A stretch of 64,000 nucleotides of DNA from Tessaracoccus sp. (GCF_016714275.1 NZ_JADJNP010000002.1:910122-974121), one strand, 5' to 3'. Counted from the stretch's first letter, positions 18,215-27,335 are shown. The notes: generated by a model from the letters alone, not told the origin. Program-made: numbers and translations.

Positions 18215-19213
18215 ATGGCCGGTTACCGCATCTCGGACGTCGCCGCAGCGGCAGGCGTCAGCACAACGACCGTCTCCCACGCGCTCAGCGGTAGGCGCGC
18301 CGTCGCCGAGGAAACGAAGAAGCGCATCCACCAGGCGATCAAGGAGCTCAACTACCGGCCGAGCATCGCGGCGCAGAGCCTTCGCAGCAGGAAGAGCTAT
18401 TCGGTCGCGCTGATCGTCTCCGATATCGCCAATCCCTACTACCCCTCGCTCGCCCGAGCCATTCACGACCGCCTCGACCCTGAGGGCTACGTCACGCTCA
18501 TCTGCAACACCAATGGCGACGCGGCCACCGAGGAACGCTTCCTGCAGGACATGGTCGCCCGCGGCGTCGACGGGATGATCATGACGGTGACCGCGCTCGG
18601 CAGCGCCCGGATCCGCGAGATCGTCGGTCCCGACCTGCCGATCATCGGCGGCGGGACCGACGCGTCGGACGTCGGCGCTGACCACGTCGGCAGCGACGAC
18701 GCCCGGGGCATCCTGCATGCCGTCGAGTACCTCGCGGGCCGCGGCATTCGCGACATCGGGTTCGTAAGCGGCCCGGAAGGCGAGCTTCCCAGCGTCGTCC
18801 GGCTCGACTCCTTCCGTCGTGCGTGCGGGGAGACGGGGATCGAGGTGCGCGAGGAGTGGATCACGCATACCCCGTTCACGCACGACGGGGGCATCGTCGG
18901 CGGTGGCACGCTGCTCGGCGCGCCCACCGGACGGCCCCGCGCGATCATGTGCGCCAACGACCTCATCGCGGTCGGCGTCGTCGAGGCCGCCCGCGCCGCA
19001 GGGCTCACGGTGCCGGACGACCTGTCGGTGATCGGCTTCGACGACATCGACCTCGCACGCCTCGTTTCGCCGAAGCTCACCACCATCGAGAACCCGGCGG
19101 TGGCGACCGGGCTCGCCTGCGCCGAAGCCCTCATCCGCCGCATCGATGACCGCGCGGCGCCGCCGTTGCGCATCGACATCCCTACCCGCCTCATCGTCCG
19201 CGGCACGGCTTAA
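18215..19213 (+). CDS. LacI-family transcriptional regulator
   Basis: This 332-residue regulator has the classic N-terminal helix-turn-helix YRISDVAAAAGVSTTTVSHALSG and hinge NYRPSIAAQSLRSRK, followed by a periplasmic-binding-protein-like ligand domain that ends in DIPTRLIVRGTA. GAGGAGG precedes the ATG. It is the first gene of what looks like one operon with the glycohydrolase and sugar importer genes, and it is the obvious ligand for the three TGCAAATCGATTTGCA-type operators upstream. The inducer is probably the imported sugar or a derivative. Confidence 0.93.
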   Translation: MAGYRISDVAAAAGVSTTTVSHALSGRRAVAEETKKRIHQAIKELNYRPSIAAQSLRSRKSYSVALIVSDIANPYYPSLARAIHDRLDPEGYVTLICNTNGDAATEERFLQDMVARGVDGMIMTVTALGSARIREIVGPDLPIIGGGTDASDVGADHVGSDDARGILHAVEYLAGRGIRDIGFVSGPEGELPSVVRLDSFRRACGETGIEVREEWITHTPFTHDGGIVGGGTLLGAPTGRPRAIMCANDLIAVGVVEAARAAGLTVPDDLSVIGFDDIDLARLVSPKLTTIENPAVATGLACAEALIRRIDDRAAPPLRIDIPTRLIVRGTA

Positions 19214-19286
19214 GCCGCACTCCGCCCGCAAGCACCCGCTCGCGGCCTCCCTCACGACACCCGTCGCACATCCGCAAGGAGCACCC

Positions 19287-20645
19287 ATGACGCTTCCCCC
19301 ACGCCTCGAACTGGCCGAGGCCTACCAAAACAGCCGTTTCGACGCCCTCCGCCCTGCCGACCTGGTGGCCGACGAGATCCAGCAGCTCCGCGAGACCGGC
19401 CACGATGTCGAGGGGTTCGTCCGCTCCGCGAACGACACCGACCCGGGCGACCGCGGAGCCCTCCTCACCCTCGTCGACGAGATGGCCGGCGCAGCCCGGA
19501 CGAAGAGCTGGGAATACGAGGAGCCCGACGCCCTGGAGGACATCCTCGCGTCCGCGGGCGACCCGGCACCGGCTGAGCAGGTGAGCGAGGCCGTCGTCGC
19601 CGACGGCATCCGAGCCGCCTGGTACGGGCGCATCGCCGGCTGCAACCTAGGCAAGCCGATCGAGTTCGGCTGGACGTGGACGCCGGAACGCATCCGGGAG
19701 TACCTCGAGCTCGCGGACGCCTACCCGCTCGCCGACTACGTGCCCCGGCTCGACCCCATGCCCGACGGGTTCGAGCTGGTCGACAACTGGCCGGAGACCA
19801 CCCGCGGCAACGTGGCCGGGTCGGCCCGCGACGACGACATCGACTACACCATCCTCGGCCTGCACCTGCTGGAGCGGCACGGGCCTGCTCTTGCAACCGA
19901 CGACGTCGCCCGCGCCTGGACGACGCTCTTCCCGCTCGAGCAGGTCTACACCGCGGAGCGCGCCGCCTACATCAACATCGTCGATGGTTTCCGCGCCCCG
20001 GAGACGGCCCGCCGCCGCAATCCCTACCGCGAGTGGATCGGCGCCCAGATCCGCGCCGACATCTTCGGCTACGTGCACCCAGGCGACGTCGTGTCGGCCG
20101 CACGTCTCGCCTACCGTGACGCGGCGCTCTCGCATACGGGCAACGGCATCTACGGCGAGATGTGGGCCGCCGCGCTGGTCGCGGGCGCTTTCACCGCATC
20201 GACGGCGCGGGAGGCCGTCGACCTGTCGCTCACCGTCGTCCCCCGCCGATCCCGCCTCGCGGATGCCGTCACCTTCGTGACCGAGCTGCGCGACGCGGGC
20301 GTCTCCTGGCAGGCGGCCGTCTCTGAGATCCGGGAGCAGTTCGCCGTCTACTCGTGGGTGCACACCATCAACAACGCCGCTGCCGTCGTCGCCGCCCTGT
20401 TGTGGGGCGAGGACGACTGGACGACGGCGACCACCCGCGTCGTCATGACCGGGTGGGACACAGATTCCAACGGCGCGACCGTCGGCTCCGTCGCCGCGAT
20501 CCTCGCCGGCTCCCCGGGCCTTCCCGCCCGGTTCATCGATCCCCTGCAGGACCGGACCCGATCTGCCCTCTTCGGATTCGACAACTCCTCCATCTCCGAT
20601 CTGGCGGCCCGGACCATCCGCGTCGCCTCCGACTTCAACCGCTAA
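19287..20645 (+). CDS. ADP-ribosylglycohydrolase family protein
   Basis: This 452-residue protein has the metal-binding motifs of the ADP-ribosylglycohydrolase (DraG/ARH) fold: ARDDDIDYTILGL in the middle and TGWDTDSNGATVGSVAAILA near the C-terminus, plus an early WYGRIAGCNLGKPIEFGW. Members hydrolyse N- or O-glycosidic bonds of ADP-ribose or related ribosides. It starts at ATG 19287 with AAGGAG upstream. Its place between the regulator and a sugar importer suggests a catabolic job on an imported riboside rather than protein de-ADP-ribosylation; that is inference. Confidence 0.85.
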   Translation: MTLPPRLELAEAYQNSRFDALRPADLVADEIQQLRETGHDVEGFVRSANDTDPGDRGALLTLVDEMAGAARTKSWEYEEPDALEDILASAGDPAPAEQVSEAVVADGIRAAWYGRIAGCNLGKPIEFGWTWTPERIREYLELADAYPLADYVPRLDPMPDGFELVDNWPETTRGNVAGSARDDDIDYTILGLHLLERHGPALATDDVARAWTTLFPLEQVYTAERAAYINIVDGFRAPETARRRNPYREWIGAQIRADIFGYVHPGDVVSAARLAYRDAALSHTGNGIYGEMWAAALVAGAFTASTAREAVDLSLTVVPRRSRLADAVTFVTELRDAGVSWQAAVSEIREQFAVYSWVHTINNAAAVVAALLWGEDDWTTATTRVVMTGWDTDSNGATVGSVAAILAGSPGLPARFIDPLQDRTRSALFGFDNSSISDLAARTIRVASDFNR

Positions 20646-20672
20646 CCGCCACCACTTCATAGGAGAACTCAC

Positions 20673-22040
20673 ATGGCATTCACACGTCGCGGCTTCCTCG
20701 CCGCAACCGGATCCACCAGCCTCGTCGCCGCGCTCAGCGCGTGCTCCGGATCGCCCTCCCCCGGGTCTTCCGGCACGGCGGCGGCCAAGGAGATCGTCTT
20801 CTGGAACAACCTGCCCGACGAGCAGCAGCTGAAGTACTTCACCGCGCACTTCGTCGACGCGTATCCCGGTAGCGCGAAGGTCGTCTTCACCCAGAAGCCG
20901 AACCTGGACCGGCTCACTCAGACCTCGCTTGCGGCCGGCAGCGGCCCGGACATCATCGTGACCCCCGGCCCCTCGACAGCCGTCTCCGAGTTCAACAAGG
21001 CCGGCTTCCTCGCCGACCTGACCCCCTACGAGGAGTTGTTCGGCTGGGACGACGCCTTCGCCAGCTGGGCGCTGGACACGTCCCGCGTCGACGGCAAGCT
21101 GGTCACCGTCCCCACCGCCTACGAGACGATGGTTTTCTTCTACAACCCCGGCACGCTGGATGCGGCAGGCCTGAAGGTTCCGACGACGAAGGATGAGTTC
21201 GAGGCCTTCTGCACCGACCTCAAGGGTGCGGGCAAGATCCCGGTCGCGGCGGGCAACGCGGACTGGAAGGGCGCGAACGAGTGGTACGTCGGCCACGCCT
21301 TCAACCATGGCGCCGGGCCCGAGGCGGTGTACTCCGCGCTCACGGGCGAGACTCCGTTCACCGACGCGGCGTTCGTCGACGCGATCACGCGGATGGCAGG
21401 CTACTTCGCGAACGGCTGGTTCGGCGGCAGTGTCGAGAGCTACTTCACCACCACCTTCCCGATGGCTTACGGCCAGCTGGCCGACGGCACCGCCGGGGGC
21501 ATGATGTCAGGCACGTGGGACTTCGCGAATCTCGCCCCGTACTTCGGCGAGGCGGCGAGCAACGAGGCGACGTGGGACTTCGCGCAGATCCCCGCGTTGG
21601 GCGACAACACGCCGTCGGACATCTGGGACCTGGCCATCGGGCAGTCGCTCGGCATCAACGCGAAGGCGAGCGACCTCGACGCGACGGCCGAGTACCTGAA
21701 CTGGCTGACGACCGACGTCGACACCATCATCGCCGCCGTGGAGGCCGTCAACTTCCAGCCGAGCCCAATCCATATCGAGGCCTCCGACTTCAGCGCAGCT
21801 GCCGACGAGCGCACGGTACGGCTGTACTCGTCGATGTCCCAGGCGACTACCATCGGGTACACCACCTGGACGTTCTTCCCGCCCAAGACGGAGACGTATC
21901 TCATCGACTACTTCGAGCAGGTGCTGACCGGCAAGCTCTCGCCCGCCGACTACTGCGCGGGCATCCAGGAGCAGTTCGCGAAGGAGTTCGCGGCGGGCGC
22001 CGTGCCGCCGATCCCCGCTCCGACGGGGCACAGCGAGTGA
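20673..22040 (+). CDS. Sugar ABC transporter substrate-binding lipoprotein
   Basis: This 455-residue family 1 extracellular solute-binding protein has a twin-arginine-like signal (RRGFLAATGSTSLVAALSAC) that ends in a lipobox cysteine near residue 24. It should be anchored on the outer face of the membrane and deliver a carbohydrate to the permeases encoded next. AGGAG precedes the ATG. The stop overlaps the permease GTG start. The exact sugar is unknown. Confidence 0.9.
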   Translation: MAFTRRGFLAATGSTSLVAALSACSGSPSPGSSGTAAAKEIVFWNNLPDEQQLKYFTAHFVDAYPGSAKVVFTQKPNLDRLTQTSLAAGSGPDIIVTPGPSTAVSEFNKAGFLADLTPYEELFGWDDAFASWALDTSRVDGKLVTVPTAYETMVFFYNPGTLDAAGLKVPTTKDEFEAFCTDLKGAGKIPVAAGNADWKGANEWYVGHAFNHGAGPEAVYSALTGETPFTDAAFVDAITRMAGYFANGWFGGSVESYFTTTFPMAYGQLADGTAGGMMSGTWDFANLAPYFGEAASNEATWDFAQIPALGDNTPSDIWDLAIGQSLGINAKASDLDATAEYLNWLTTDVDTIIAAVEAVNFQPSPIHIEASDFSAAADERTVRLYSSMSQATTIGYTTWTFFPPKTETYLIDYFEQVLTGKLSPADYCAGIQEQFAKEFAAGAVPPIPAPTGHSE

Positions 22041-22933
22041 GCGCGCTGGCCACGGCCCCTCCGGCGGTGAGGCGTCGGCGCCCGCCCCTGCGGGACTGGC
22101 GCGTGAAGGGGTGGCTGTTCGTGCTGCCGCTGATCGTGGTGAACGCACTCGTCGTCTTCGTCCCGAGCCTCTCTTCGGTGTACTACTCGTTCACCGACTG
22201 GTCGGGGATCGGGGAGGCGGAGTTCGTCGGCCTCGAGAACTACGCCCGCCTGCTCGGCGACCCGGAGTTCCTGAACGCGCTGGGCCATAACCTGCTCTGG
22301 ACACTGTTCTTCCTCATCGTCCCGATGGGCCTCGGCCTATACGGCGCGTACGCCCTGACCCGCATCCGTCGCTTCCGGCTGCTGTTCCGCGTGCTCTACT
22401 TCATCCCCTACATCGTCGCCAGCGTGGTGAACGCCGCGATCTGGCAGTCCATCCTCTCGCCCGCGGGCGGCCTGGGCCAGCTGACCGGGATCAACATCCT
22501 GGGGAATCCGGACACGGCTCTCTGGGGCGTGGCCTTCGTGAACAACTGGGCCTGGTGGGGCTTCCTCGTCGTCGTCTTCCTCGCCGCCATGCAGGGGATC
22601 AACCCGAGCCTGTACGAGGCGTCGGCTCTCGACGGCGCGGGCCCGTGGCGCCAGTTCTTCGCGATCACGCTTCCCAGCATCCGACCCACGTTCGCGTTCC
22701 TCGGGCTGATGACGATCATCTGGTCGTTCCTGGCCTTCGACTACGTCTACATCATGACCCAGGGCGGTCCCGCCGGCTCGACCGACCTGCTGTCGACGGT
22801 GCTCTACCGGCGCGCATTCCAGGATCTCGAGGCCGGCTACGCGTCCGCGATCAGCGTCGTTATGGCCCCGATCAGCGGGATCGTCGTCGCGGCCTACCTG
22901 ACCATCCGCCACGTCAGAAAGTGGGACATCTAG
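22037..22933 (+). CDS. Sugar ABC transporter permease 1 (MalF/UgpA type)
   Basis: This 298-residue inner-membrane permease has six predicted helices and the EAA loop YEASALDGAGPWRQFFAITLPS near residue 195, which docks the ATPase. It starts at GTG 22037, overlapping the stop of the binding protein (GTGA), and the basic N-terminus RRRRPPLRDWRVKGW precedes the first helix. The open frame further upstream is a shadow of the binding-protein gene. Confidence 0.93.
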   Translation: MSALATAPPAVRRRRPPLRDWRVKGWLFVLPLIVVNALVVFVPSLSSVYYSFTDWSGIGEAEFVGLENYARLLGDPEFLNALGHNLLWTLFFLIVPMGLGLYGAYALTRIRRFRLLFRVLYFIPYIVASVVNAAIWQSILSPAGGLGQLTGINILGNPDTALWGVAFVNNWAWWGFLVVVFLAAMQGINPSLYEASALDGAGPWRQFFAITLPSIRPTFAFLGLMTIIWSFLAFDYVYIMTQGGPAGSTDLLSTVLYRRAFQDLEAGYASAISVVMAPISGIVVAAYLTIRHVRKWDI

Positions 22934-23805
22934 TGACCGCCATGAGCCTGACCCAGCCCAGCCGGGCCTCGCGGCGTCGGTCCTTCCGGTCCGCGGGAAC
23001 CGTCACCTACGTGCTGCTCACGTTGCTGGCGATCTTCTCCGTCGGCCCGATCCTGCTTTTCACCTTCAACGCGCTGAAGACCCCGGCCGAGTACGCCGCG
23101 GACTCGATCGGGCTGCCGAGCAGCTGGCAGTGGGGCAACTTCCTGACCGCCTGGACGCAGGCCAACATGGCGGCGGGCCTCAAGAACTCCGTCGTCATCG
23201 TGAGCGGCACGGTGGCGCTGACGGTGCTGGTGGCGGGGTGCGCCGCCTACGGTCTCGCCCGCCTCGAGGTCCGGGGCGGGAGCGTCTTCATCACCTACCT
23301 GCTCGTCGCGAGCTCGCTGCCCGCGCAGATGTTCCTCGTCCCGCTCTTCTTCCTGTGGACGCGGATGGGCCTGTATGACACCTACTTGGGCCTGATCGTC
23401 ATCTACTGCGGGCTCTTCTCGCCCTTCGCCACCCTGCTGCTCCGCTCGTTCCTGCTGACGATCCCGAAGGAGTTCGAGGAGGCCGCTCGGATGGACGGTG
23501 CCGGCGAGCTCGCCGTGCTCTTCCGCGTGATCCTGCCCAACGCGCTGCCCGGTCTCCTGACCATCGCCTTGACGACGGGGCTGAGCGCGTACAACGAGTT
23601 CCTCTTCGCCGTCACGTTCATCCAGAACGACGCGCTCATGCCGCTATCGACGACGTTCTTCTCGTTCCGCCAGGGGTTCTCGCAGGACTACACGCTGATC
23701 AGCGCGGCGGGCTTCATCATGATCGCCCCGATGCTCCTGCTGTTCCTCGCGCTGCAGCGGCGGTTCATCGACGGCCTTTCCTCGTCGGGTCTGGGCGGCG
23801 CCTAG
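22933..23805 (+). CDS. Sugar ABC transporter permease 2 (MalG/UgpE type)
   Basis: This 290-residue permease is the partner of the preceding gene. The EAA loop is EFEEAARMDGAGELAVLFRVILP near residues 180-200 (shown in part). GTG 22933 shares a base with the upstream TAG stop; ATG 22942 is an alternative. No ATPase gene follows, which is usual for actinobacterial carbohydrate importers that share one MsiK-like ATPase encoded elsewhere. Confidence 0.92.
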   Translation: MTAMSLTQPSRASRRRSFRSAGTVTYVLLTLLAIFSVGPILLFTFNALKTPAEYAADSIGLPSSWQWGNFLTAWTQANMAAGLKNSVVIVSGTVALTVLVAGCAAYGLARLEVRGGSVFITYLLVASSLPAQMFLVPLFFLWTRMGLYDTYLGLIVIYCGLFSPFATLLLRSFLLTIPKEFEEAARMDGAGELAVLFRVILPNALPGLLTIALTTGLSAYNEFLFAVTFIQNDALMPLSTTFFSFRQGFSQDYTLISAAGFIMIAPMLLLFLALQRRFIDGLSSSGLGGA

Positions 23806-23818
23806 GAGCGTGCCCAAG

Positions 23819-23857
23819 TGAATGTCCATGGTCCGCCGGACGGCGGGGCTGAGGTCG
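23819..23857 (-). pseudogene. Remnant of a Gfo/Idh oxidoreductase 3' end
   Basis: These 39 bp match 26028-26066, the 3' end of the intact oxidoreductase gene, at about 36 positions and in the same orientation. Read on the minus strand the remnant encodes AVRRTMDIHL, as in the intact gene. Nothing else of the gene remains here, so it is a scar left by duplication, insertion or deletion. Confidence 0.7.
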
Positions 23858-23905
23858 AGTCAGTGAATCGACGGCGCCAATCTGGACTCGCTAGTCAGCA
23901 CACCC

Positions 23906-23934
23906 TTGTCGGTCTGTAGTACATCTACTATATT
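23906..23934 (+). promoter_or_regulatory. Promoter of the ABC-2 exporter operon
   Basis: TTGTCG, a 17-nt spacer, then TATATT ending 7 nt before the ATG, so the mRNA is probably leaderless. The spacer holds GTAG-TACAT-CTAC (23916-23928), a small dyad that could be a repressor site. Confidence 0.7.
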
Positions 23935-23941
23935 TTGGGGC

Positions 23942-24886
23942 ATGAGCACTCCACTGATCGACGTGCGCGGGCTACACATGGCGTATGGCGACACCCAGGT
24001 CCTCACCGGCATCGAGTTCTCGGTGCATCGCGGCGAGGTCGTGGGCCTTCTCGGGCCGAACGGCGCAGGCAAGACGACGACCATGGACATCCTGGAGGGT
24101 TTCCGGCGGCCGAGCTCCGGCGAGGTCAGCGTGCTGGGCGAGGCACCTACCTCCGGGGACGAGGCGTGGCGGGCGCGCGTCGGCATCGTGCAGCAGTCGT
24201 GGCGGGACCACGCGAAGTGGAGGGTTGAGGAGTTCCTGAACTATCTCGGCTCCTACTACCGCCCCTATGCCACAACCGACACCGTCCGCCCGTGGCCGAC
24301 GGATGAGCTGTTGAAGATCGTCGGGCTCGCCGACTCCAGCGACAAGCAGCTGCGCCGGCTTTCCGGCGGTCAACGCCGCCGACTCGATGTCGCCGTCGGC
24401 ATCGTCGGGCGCCCGGAGCTGCTTTTCCTGGACGAGCCCACCGCCGGCTTCGATCCCGAGGCTCGGCGGGACTTCCAGGATCTCATCGGCCGTCTTGCAG
24501 ACGAGGGCGCGACGATCCTTGTCACCACGCACGACCTCGACGAGGCAGAGAAGATCTCAGACCGCATCCTGATCCTCGCCGATGGCCGCATCGTCGCCGA
24601 CGGCTCGCCGGACCGACTGCGGTCGCGGCTGAACAGCACCACCGAGATCACGTGGACCGACGACGTCGGCCGCCACGTCCACGTCGGCGTGGATCCCACC
24701 GCGTTCCTCCGCTCGCAGCTCGCCGATCCGACCGCGCGGATGGATGATCTGGAGGTTCGGAGGTCCACCCTCGAGGACGTGTACCTGAGCCTTGTGCGGC
24801 GAGTCGAGCAGGGCGATGAGACCGAGACACCTGAGCGCTCCGCGGCCCGGCTGGCTGCAGGATCGCCCCAGGAGGAGGAGCGATGA
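23942..24886 (+). CDS. ABC-2 exporter ATP-binding protein
   Basis: This 314-residue ATPase is of the drug-exporter (CcmA/DrrA) type: Walker A GPNGAGKTT, signature LSGGQRRRLDVA, Walker B LLFLDEPTAGFDPEARR and an H-loop in VTTHDLDEAEKI. A C-terminal extension of about 90 residues follows, as in this group. It starts at ATG 23942 directly after the promoter and overlaps the permease gene by 4 nt. The substrate is unknown. Confidence 0.93.
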   Translation: MSTPLIDVRGLHMAYGDTQVLTGIEFSVHRGEVVGLLGPNGAGKTTTMDILEGFRRPSSGEVSVLGEAPTSGDEAWRARVGIVQQSWRDHAKWRVEEFLNYLGSYYRPYATTDTVRPWPTDELLKIVGLADSSDKQLRRLSGGQRRRLDVAVGIVGRPELLFLDEPTAGFDPEARRDFQDLIGRLADEGATILVTTHDLDEAEKISDRILILADGRIVADGSPDRLRSRLNSTTEITWTDDVGRHVHVGVDPTAFLRSQLADPTARMDDLEVRRSTLEDVYLSLVRRVEQGDETETPERSAARLAAGSPQEEER

Positions 24887-25722
24887 GAAACACACTGCGC
24901 AGCGCGTGGACGCAGGCGAAGATCGACCTGCGCACCACGCTGTTGACACCGGAAGTCCTCCTCTCCCTCTCGCTACCGATCGTGTTGCTGGTGATCGCCT
25001 GGTTCCAGCGCAACTCGCTGATCGACGAGTCCACCGTCAGCCTCGCGCAGCTCATGGTGCCGTCGTTGCTGGGTGCGATGCTCCTGATCGGCGGATTCTC
25101 CAGCGTGGCCGGCGAGCTGTACCAGGAACGCGACCAGGGCACGGTCCTGCGGATGAAGTGCGTGCCGTGCGGCCTCATGGGCTACCTGGCGGGTAAGACC
25201 ATCTCGACGACCCTCACCACCTTCCTCCTCGTCGGAGCGACCCTCGTGCTGGGCAGCCTCCTCTTCGAGGGCATCGGGCCGTCCGGCCTGCGCAGCTGGG
25301 TGCTGCTCGTCGCGTTCGGGCTCTTGGGAATGGCGGCGACGGTGCCGTGGGGCGCCATCGTCGGCGCCGCCGTCAAGACCCCCGTGGGCTTGATGCTGCC
25401 TGTGCTCGGCGTCTATGGGTTGTTGATCGTCTCAGGCGTCTTCTTCCCCATCACGGTGTTCCCGGTCTGGGTTCAGGTGATCGTTCAGGCGCTGCCCGCG
25501 TACTGGCTCGCCCTGGGCATGCGCGCCGCCCTGCTGCCCGACGCTGCGGCTGTCATCGAGATCGGCGAGTCGTGGCGTCTCGTCGAGACGTTCGCGGTCC
25601 TCGGCGCATGGGCCGTCGTTGGCCTCCTGCTCGCGCCGGTCGTGCTGCGCCGCATGATTCACGGCGAGTCCGGCTCCAAGGTGACGGCGGCGCGCGAACG
25701 TCTCCTGACCCAGGGCTACTGA
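24883..25722 (+). CDS. ABC-2 type exporter permease
   Basis: This 279-residue permease has about six membrane helices and the family stretch AGELYQERDQGTVLRMKCVP between helices 2 and 3. It pairs with the ATPase it overlaps (ATGA). GGAGGAGG lies upstream of the ATG. The nearby small helix-turn-helix protein may control the operon. Confidence 0.92.
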   Translation: MRNTLRSAWTQAKIDLRTTLLTPEVLLSLSLPIVLLVIAWFQRNSLIDESTVSLAQLMVPSLLGAMLLIGGFSSVAGELYQERDQGTVLRMKCVPCGLMGYLAGKTISTTLTTFLLVGATLVLGSLLFEGIGPSGLRSWVLLVAFGLLGMAATVPWGAIVGAAVKTPVGLMLPVLGVYGLLIVSGVFFPITVFPVWVQVIVQALPAYWLALGMRAALLPDAAAVIEIGESWRLVETFAVLGAWAVVGLLLAPVVLRRMIHGESGSKVTAARERLLTQGY

Positions 25723-25750
25723 TGCGGCGACGGACTGAGAGACTATCCCG

Positions 25751-25975
25751 GTGAGCGACGCAATCTACAACCGGATCGCCATGCTGCGCATGGAGCGGGG
25801 GATCTCGCGTCGCCAACTGGCGGATGCGCTCGGCGTGCACTACCAGACGGTCGGTTACCTCGAGCGTGGCGAGTACTCCCCGTCGTTGACGCTGGCGCTG
25901 CAGATCGCCGAGTACTTCGAGGTTCCTGTCGAGATCGTGTTCGCTCTGCGCCCGTTCCCTCGCATCGGCTCCTAG
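25751..25975 (+). CDS. Small XRE-family DNA-binding protein
   Basis: This 74-residue protein is essentially a single Cro/CI-type helix-turn-helix: MERGISRRQLADALGVHYQT (residues 18-37) is followed by LERGEYSPSLTLALQIAEYF. The start is GTG. Proteins of this type commonly sit with ABC-2 exporters as regulators, and here it follows the permease by 28 nt. Confidence 0.88.
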   Translation: MSDAIYNRIAMLRMERGISRRQLADALGVHYQTVGYLERGEYSPSLTLALQIAEYFEVPVEIVFALRPFPRIGS

Positions 25976-26011
25976 CGCCCTCCCCCCGAAGGCGAGCCAT
26001 CCCCGGAGTAC

Positions 26012-26974
26012 CTACTGCCGGTCGAGATGAATGTCCATGGTCCGCCGGACGGCGAGGCTCAGATCGCGCCAGCGGGGGTCGACGGCACCGGAGTCGACCT
26101 GGTCGGCGAAGACATCGAGCTCGTGGACCATCGTGTCGACGGGGGTGACGGCCGGCTCGTCGAGGAGGAACTCCGGCTCGGCGCCGCGGCGATAGCGCAC
26201 GATGCGCGACGGCTCCGCGACGCTGTTGATCGTCACCGTGCCCTCCTCGCCGTGCACCGTGCAGGGGCCGACCCCGGCGACGATCTTGGAGTAGGCGACG
26301 TCGACCAGCAGCCCGTCGTAGTCCAGCTGGATGCCGCCGCCGGCCTCGAAGCCGTTGTCCAGGAGGAAGCTGCCGCCGGTCTGTGCCCGCGGGGCAGTGC
26401 CGAAGCACGCCAGGGCCGCCGTGAGCGGGTAGAAGCCGATGTCGATCAGCGCTGAGTTGCCGAGCGTCGGATCGAAGGCGTTGACGTGTTCGCCCGCGAG
26501 GAAGCGGCCGTAGCGCGACGAGTACTGCAGCATCTCGACGTGCGCGTAGCGCAGGGTGCCGAGCTCCCCGATCGCCTGGACGAACGCGCGGAACGCGGGC
26601 GTATGCACGTGCCGCGCGGCCTCCATCGCGACGACGCCGCGCGCCGACGCCGCGGCGAAGATCTCCTCGGCCTGCGTGGCTGAGGAGGTCATCGTCTTCT
26701 CGATCAGGACGTGCCGGCCCGCCTCGATCGCCGCCATCGCCTGCCCGTGGTGGGCCGATGTGGGCGAGGCGACGTAGACGGCGTCGACGGCATCGATCAT
26801 GTCCGCCAGGTCGGTGAATGCCCGCGGCACGTCGTTGCGATGCGCGAACTCCTGCCCCCGATCCGGGTCACGGGAGAGCACAGCCGCCGGCCGCAGCCGC
26901 CCGGACCCGCGCCGACACGCCTCGACGAACCAGTCACTGATGAAGTTGGTGCCGATGATCCCGATGTCGACCAT
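26012..26974 (-). CDS. Gfo/Idh/MocA family oxidoreductase
   Basis: This 320-residue NAD(P)-dependent oxidoreductase has an N-terminal Rossmann fold (VDIGIIGTNFISDWFVEACR) and the family motif GRHVLIEKTMTSSATQAEEI, where Lys replaces nothing essential: the EK pair of the catalytic EKP motif is kept, although Pro is Thr here. Substrates of the family are sugars or inositols. The start at ATG 26974 has AGGAGG upstream; the longer frame to 27352 is a shadow. A remnant of its 3' end lies at 23819-23857 next to the sugar importer, suggesting it once belonged with that operon. Confidence 0.88.
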   Translation of the reverse strand: MVDIGIIGTNFISDWFVEACRRGSGRLRPAAVLSRDPDRGQEFAHRNDVPRAFTDLADMIDAVDAVYVASPTSAHHGQAMAAIEAGRHVLIEKTMTSSATQAEEIFAAASARGVVAMEAARHVHTPAFRAFVQAIGELGTLRYAHVEMLQYSSRYGRFLAGEHVNAFDPTLGNSALIDIGFYPLTAALACFGTAPRAQTGGSFLLDNGFEAGGGIQLDYDGLLVDVAYSKIVAGVGPCTVHGEEGTVTINSVAEPSRIVRYRRGAEPEFLLDEPAVTPVDTMVHELDVFADQVDSGAVDPRWRDLSLAVRRTMDIHLDRQ

Positions 26975-27024
26975 GCATCCTCCTGAAGCCGTGTGTCCGA
27001 CCGAGCCTAGTGGCCCGTCGTGCT

Positions 27025-27042
27025 GTACATCCGATGCGGTAC
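27025..27042 (+). promoter_or_regulatory. Shared operator-like site 1 (before peptide gene 1)
   Basis: GTACATCC-GA-TGCGGTAC, an imperfect dyad 102 bp upstream of the first peptide gene. It shares GATGCGGTAC with the site at 32195-32212 and the right arm with the site at 27380-27397. Confidence 0.6.
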
Positions 27043-27143
27043 GACGGCGACCGCCCCAGGCCGATGACCACGGCCGCGAGACGAGACAACCTATCCAGTA
27101 GACGGCGGCACCGGGCCGCCGCAATCCCAGAGGAGGACCTGAC

Positions 27144-27287
27144 ATGGGAACGTACACATTCGGCCGAGACCTGAAAGACAAGGAACTGGCGACGTTCCAC
27201 GGCGGCACGTGCACCATCACCATCACCAAGGAGGGCGAGGTGAAGAAGAGCGGCGACTGCAAGGACGTCGTGATCAAGGAGCGCTGA
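27144..27287 (+). CDS. Double-glycine leader peptide 1
   Basis: This 47-residue peptide is too short for most gene callers. The leader ends in a GG pair at residues 20-21 (FGRDLKDKELATFHGG), the cleavage signal for C39 peptidase exporters. The mature part would be 26 residues starting TCTITITKEGEVKK and containing cysteines at residues 23 and 39. The alternating pattern suggests a beta-hairpin closed by a disulfide. AGGAGG lies 7 nt before the ATG, and a strong terminator follows. It is related to peptide 2 downstream in leader and core start. The role is unknown: bacteriocin or signalling peptide are the candidates. Confidence 0.85.
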   Translation: MGTYTFGRDLKDKELATFHGGTCTITITKEGEVKKSGDCKDVVIKER

Positions 27288-27299
27288 GCGTTGCACCAC

Positions 27300-27335
27300 G
27301 AGGCCCGGGCGCGGATGGCGCCTGGGCCTCTTTCG
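27300..27335 (+). terminator. Rho-independent terminator after peptide gene 1
   Basis: GAGGCCCGGGCGC pairs with GCGCCTGGGCCTC across a short loop, followed by TTTCG. It should separate the first peptide transcript from the second. Confidence 0.75.
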
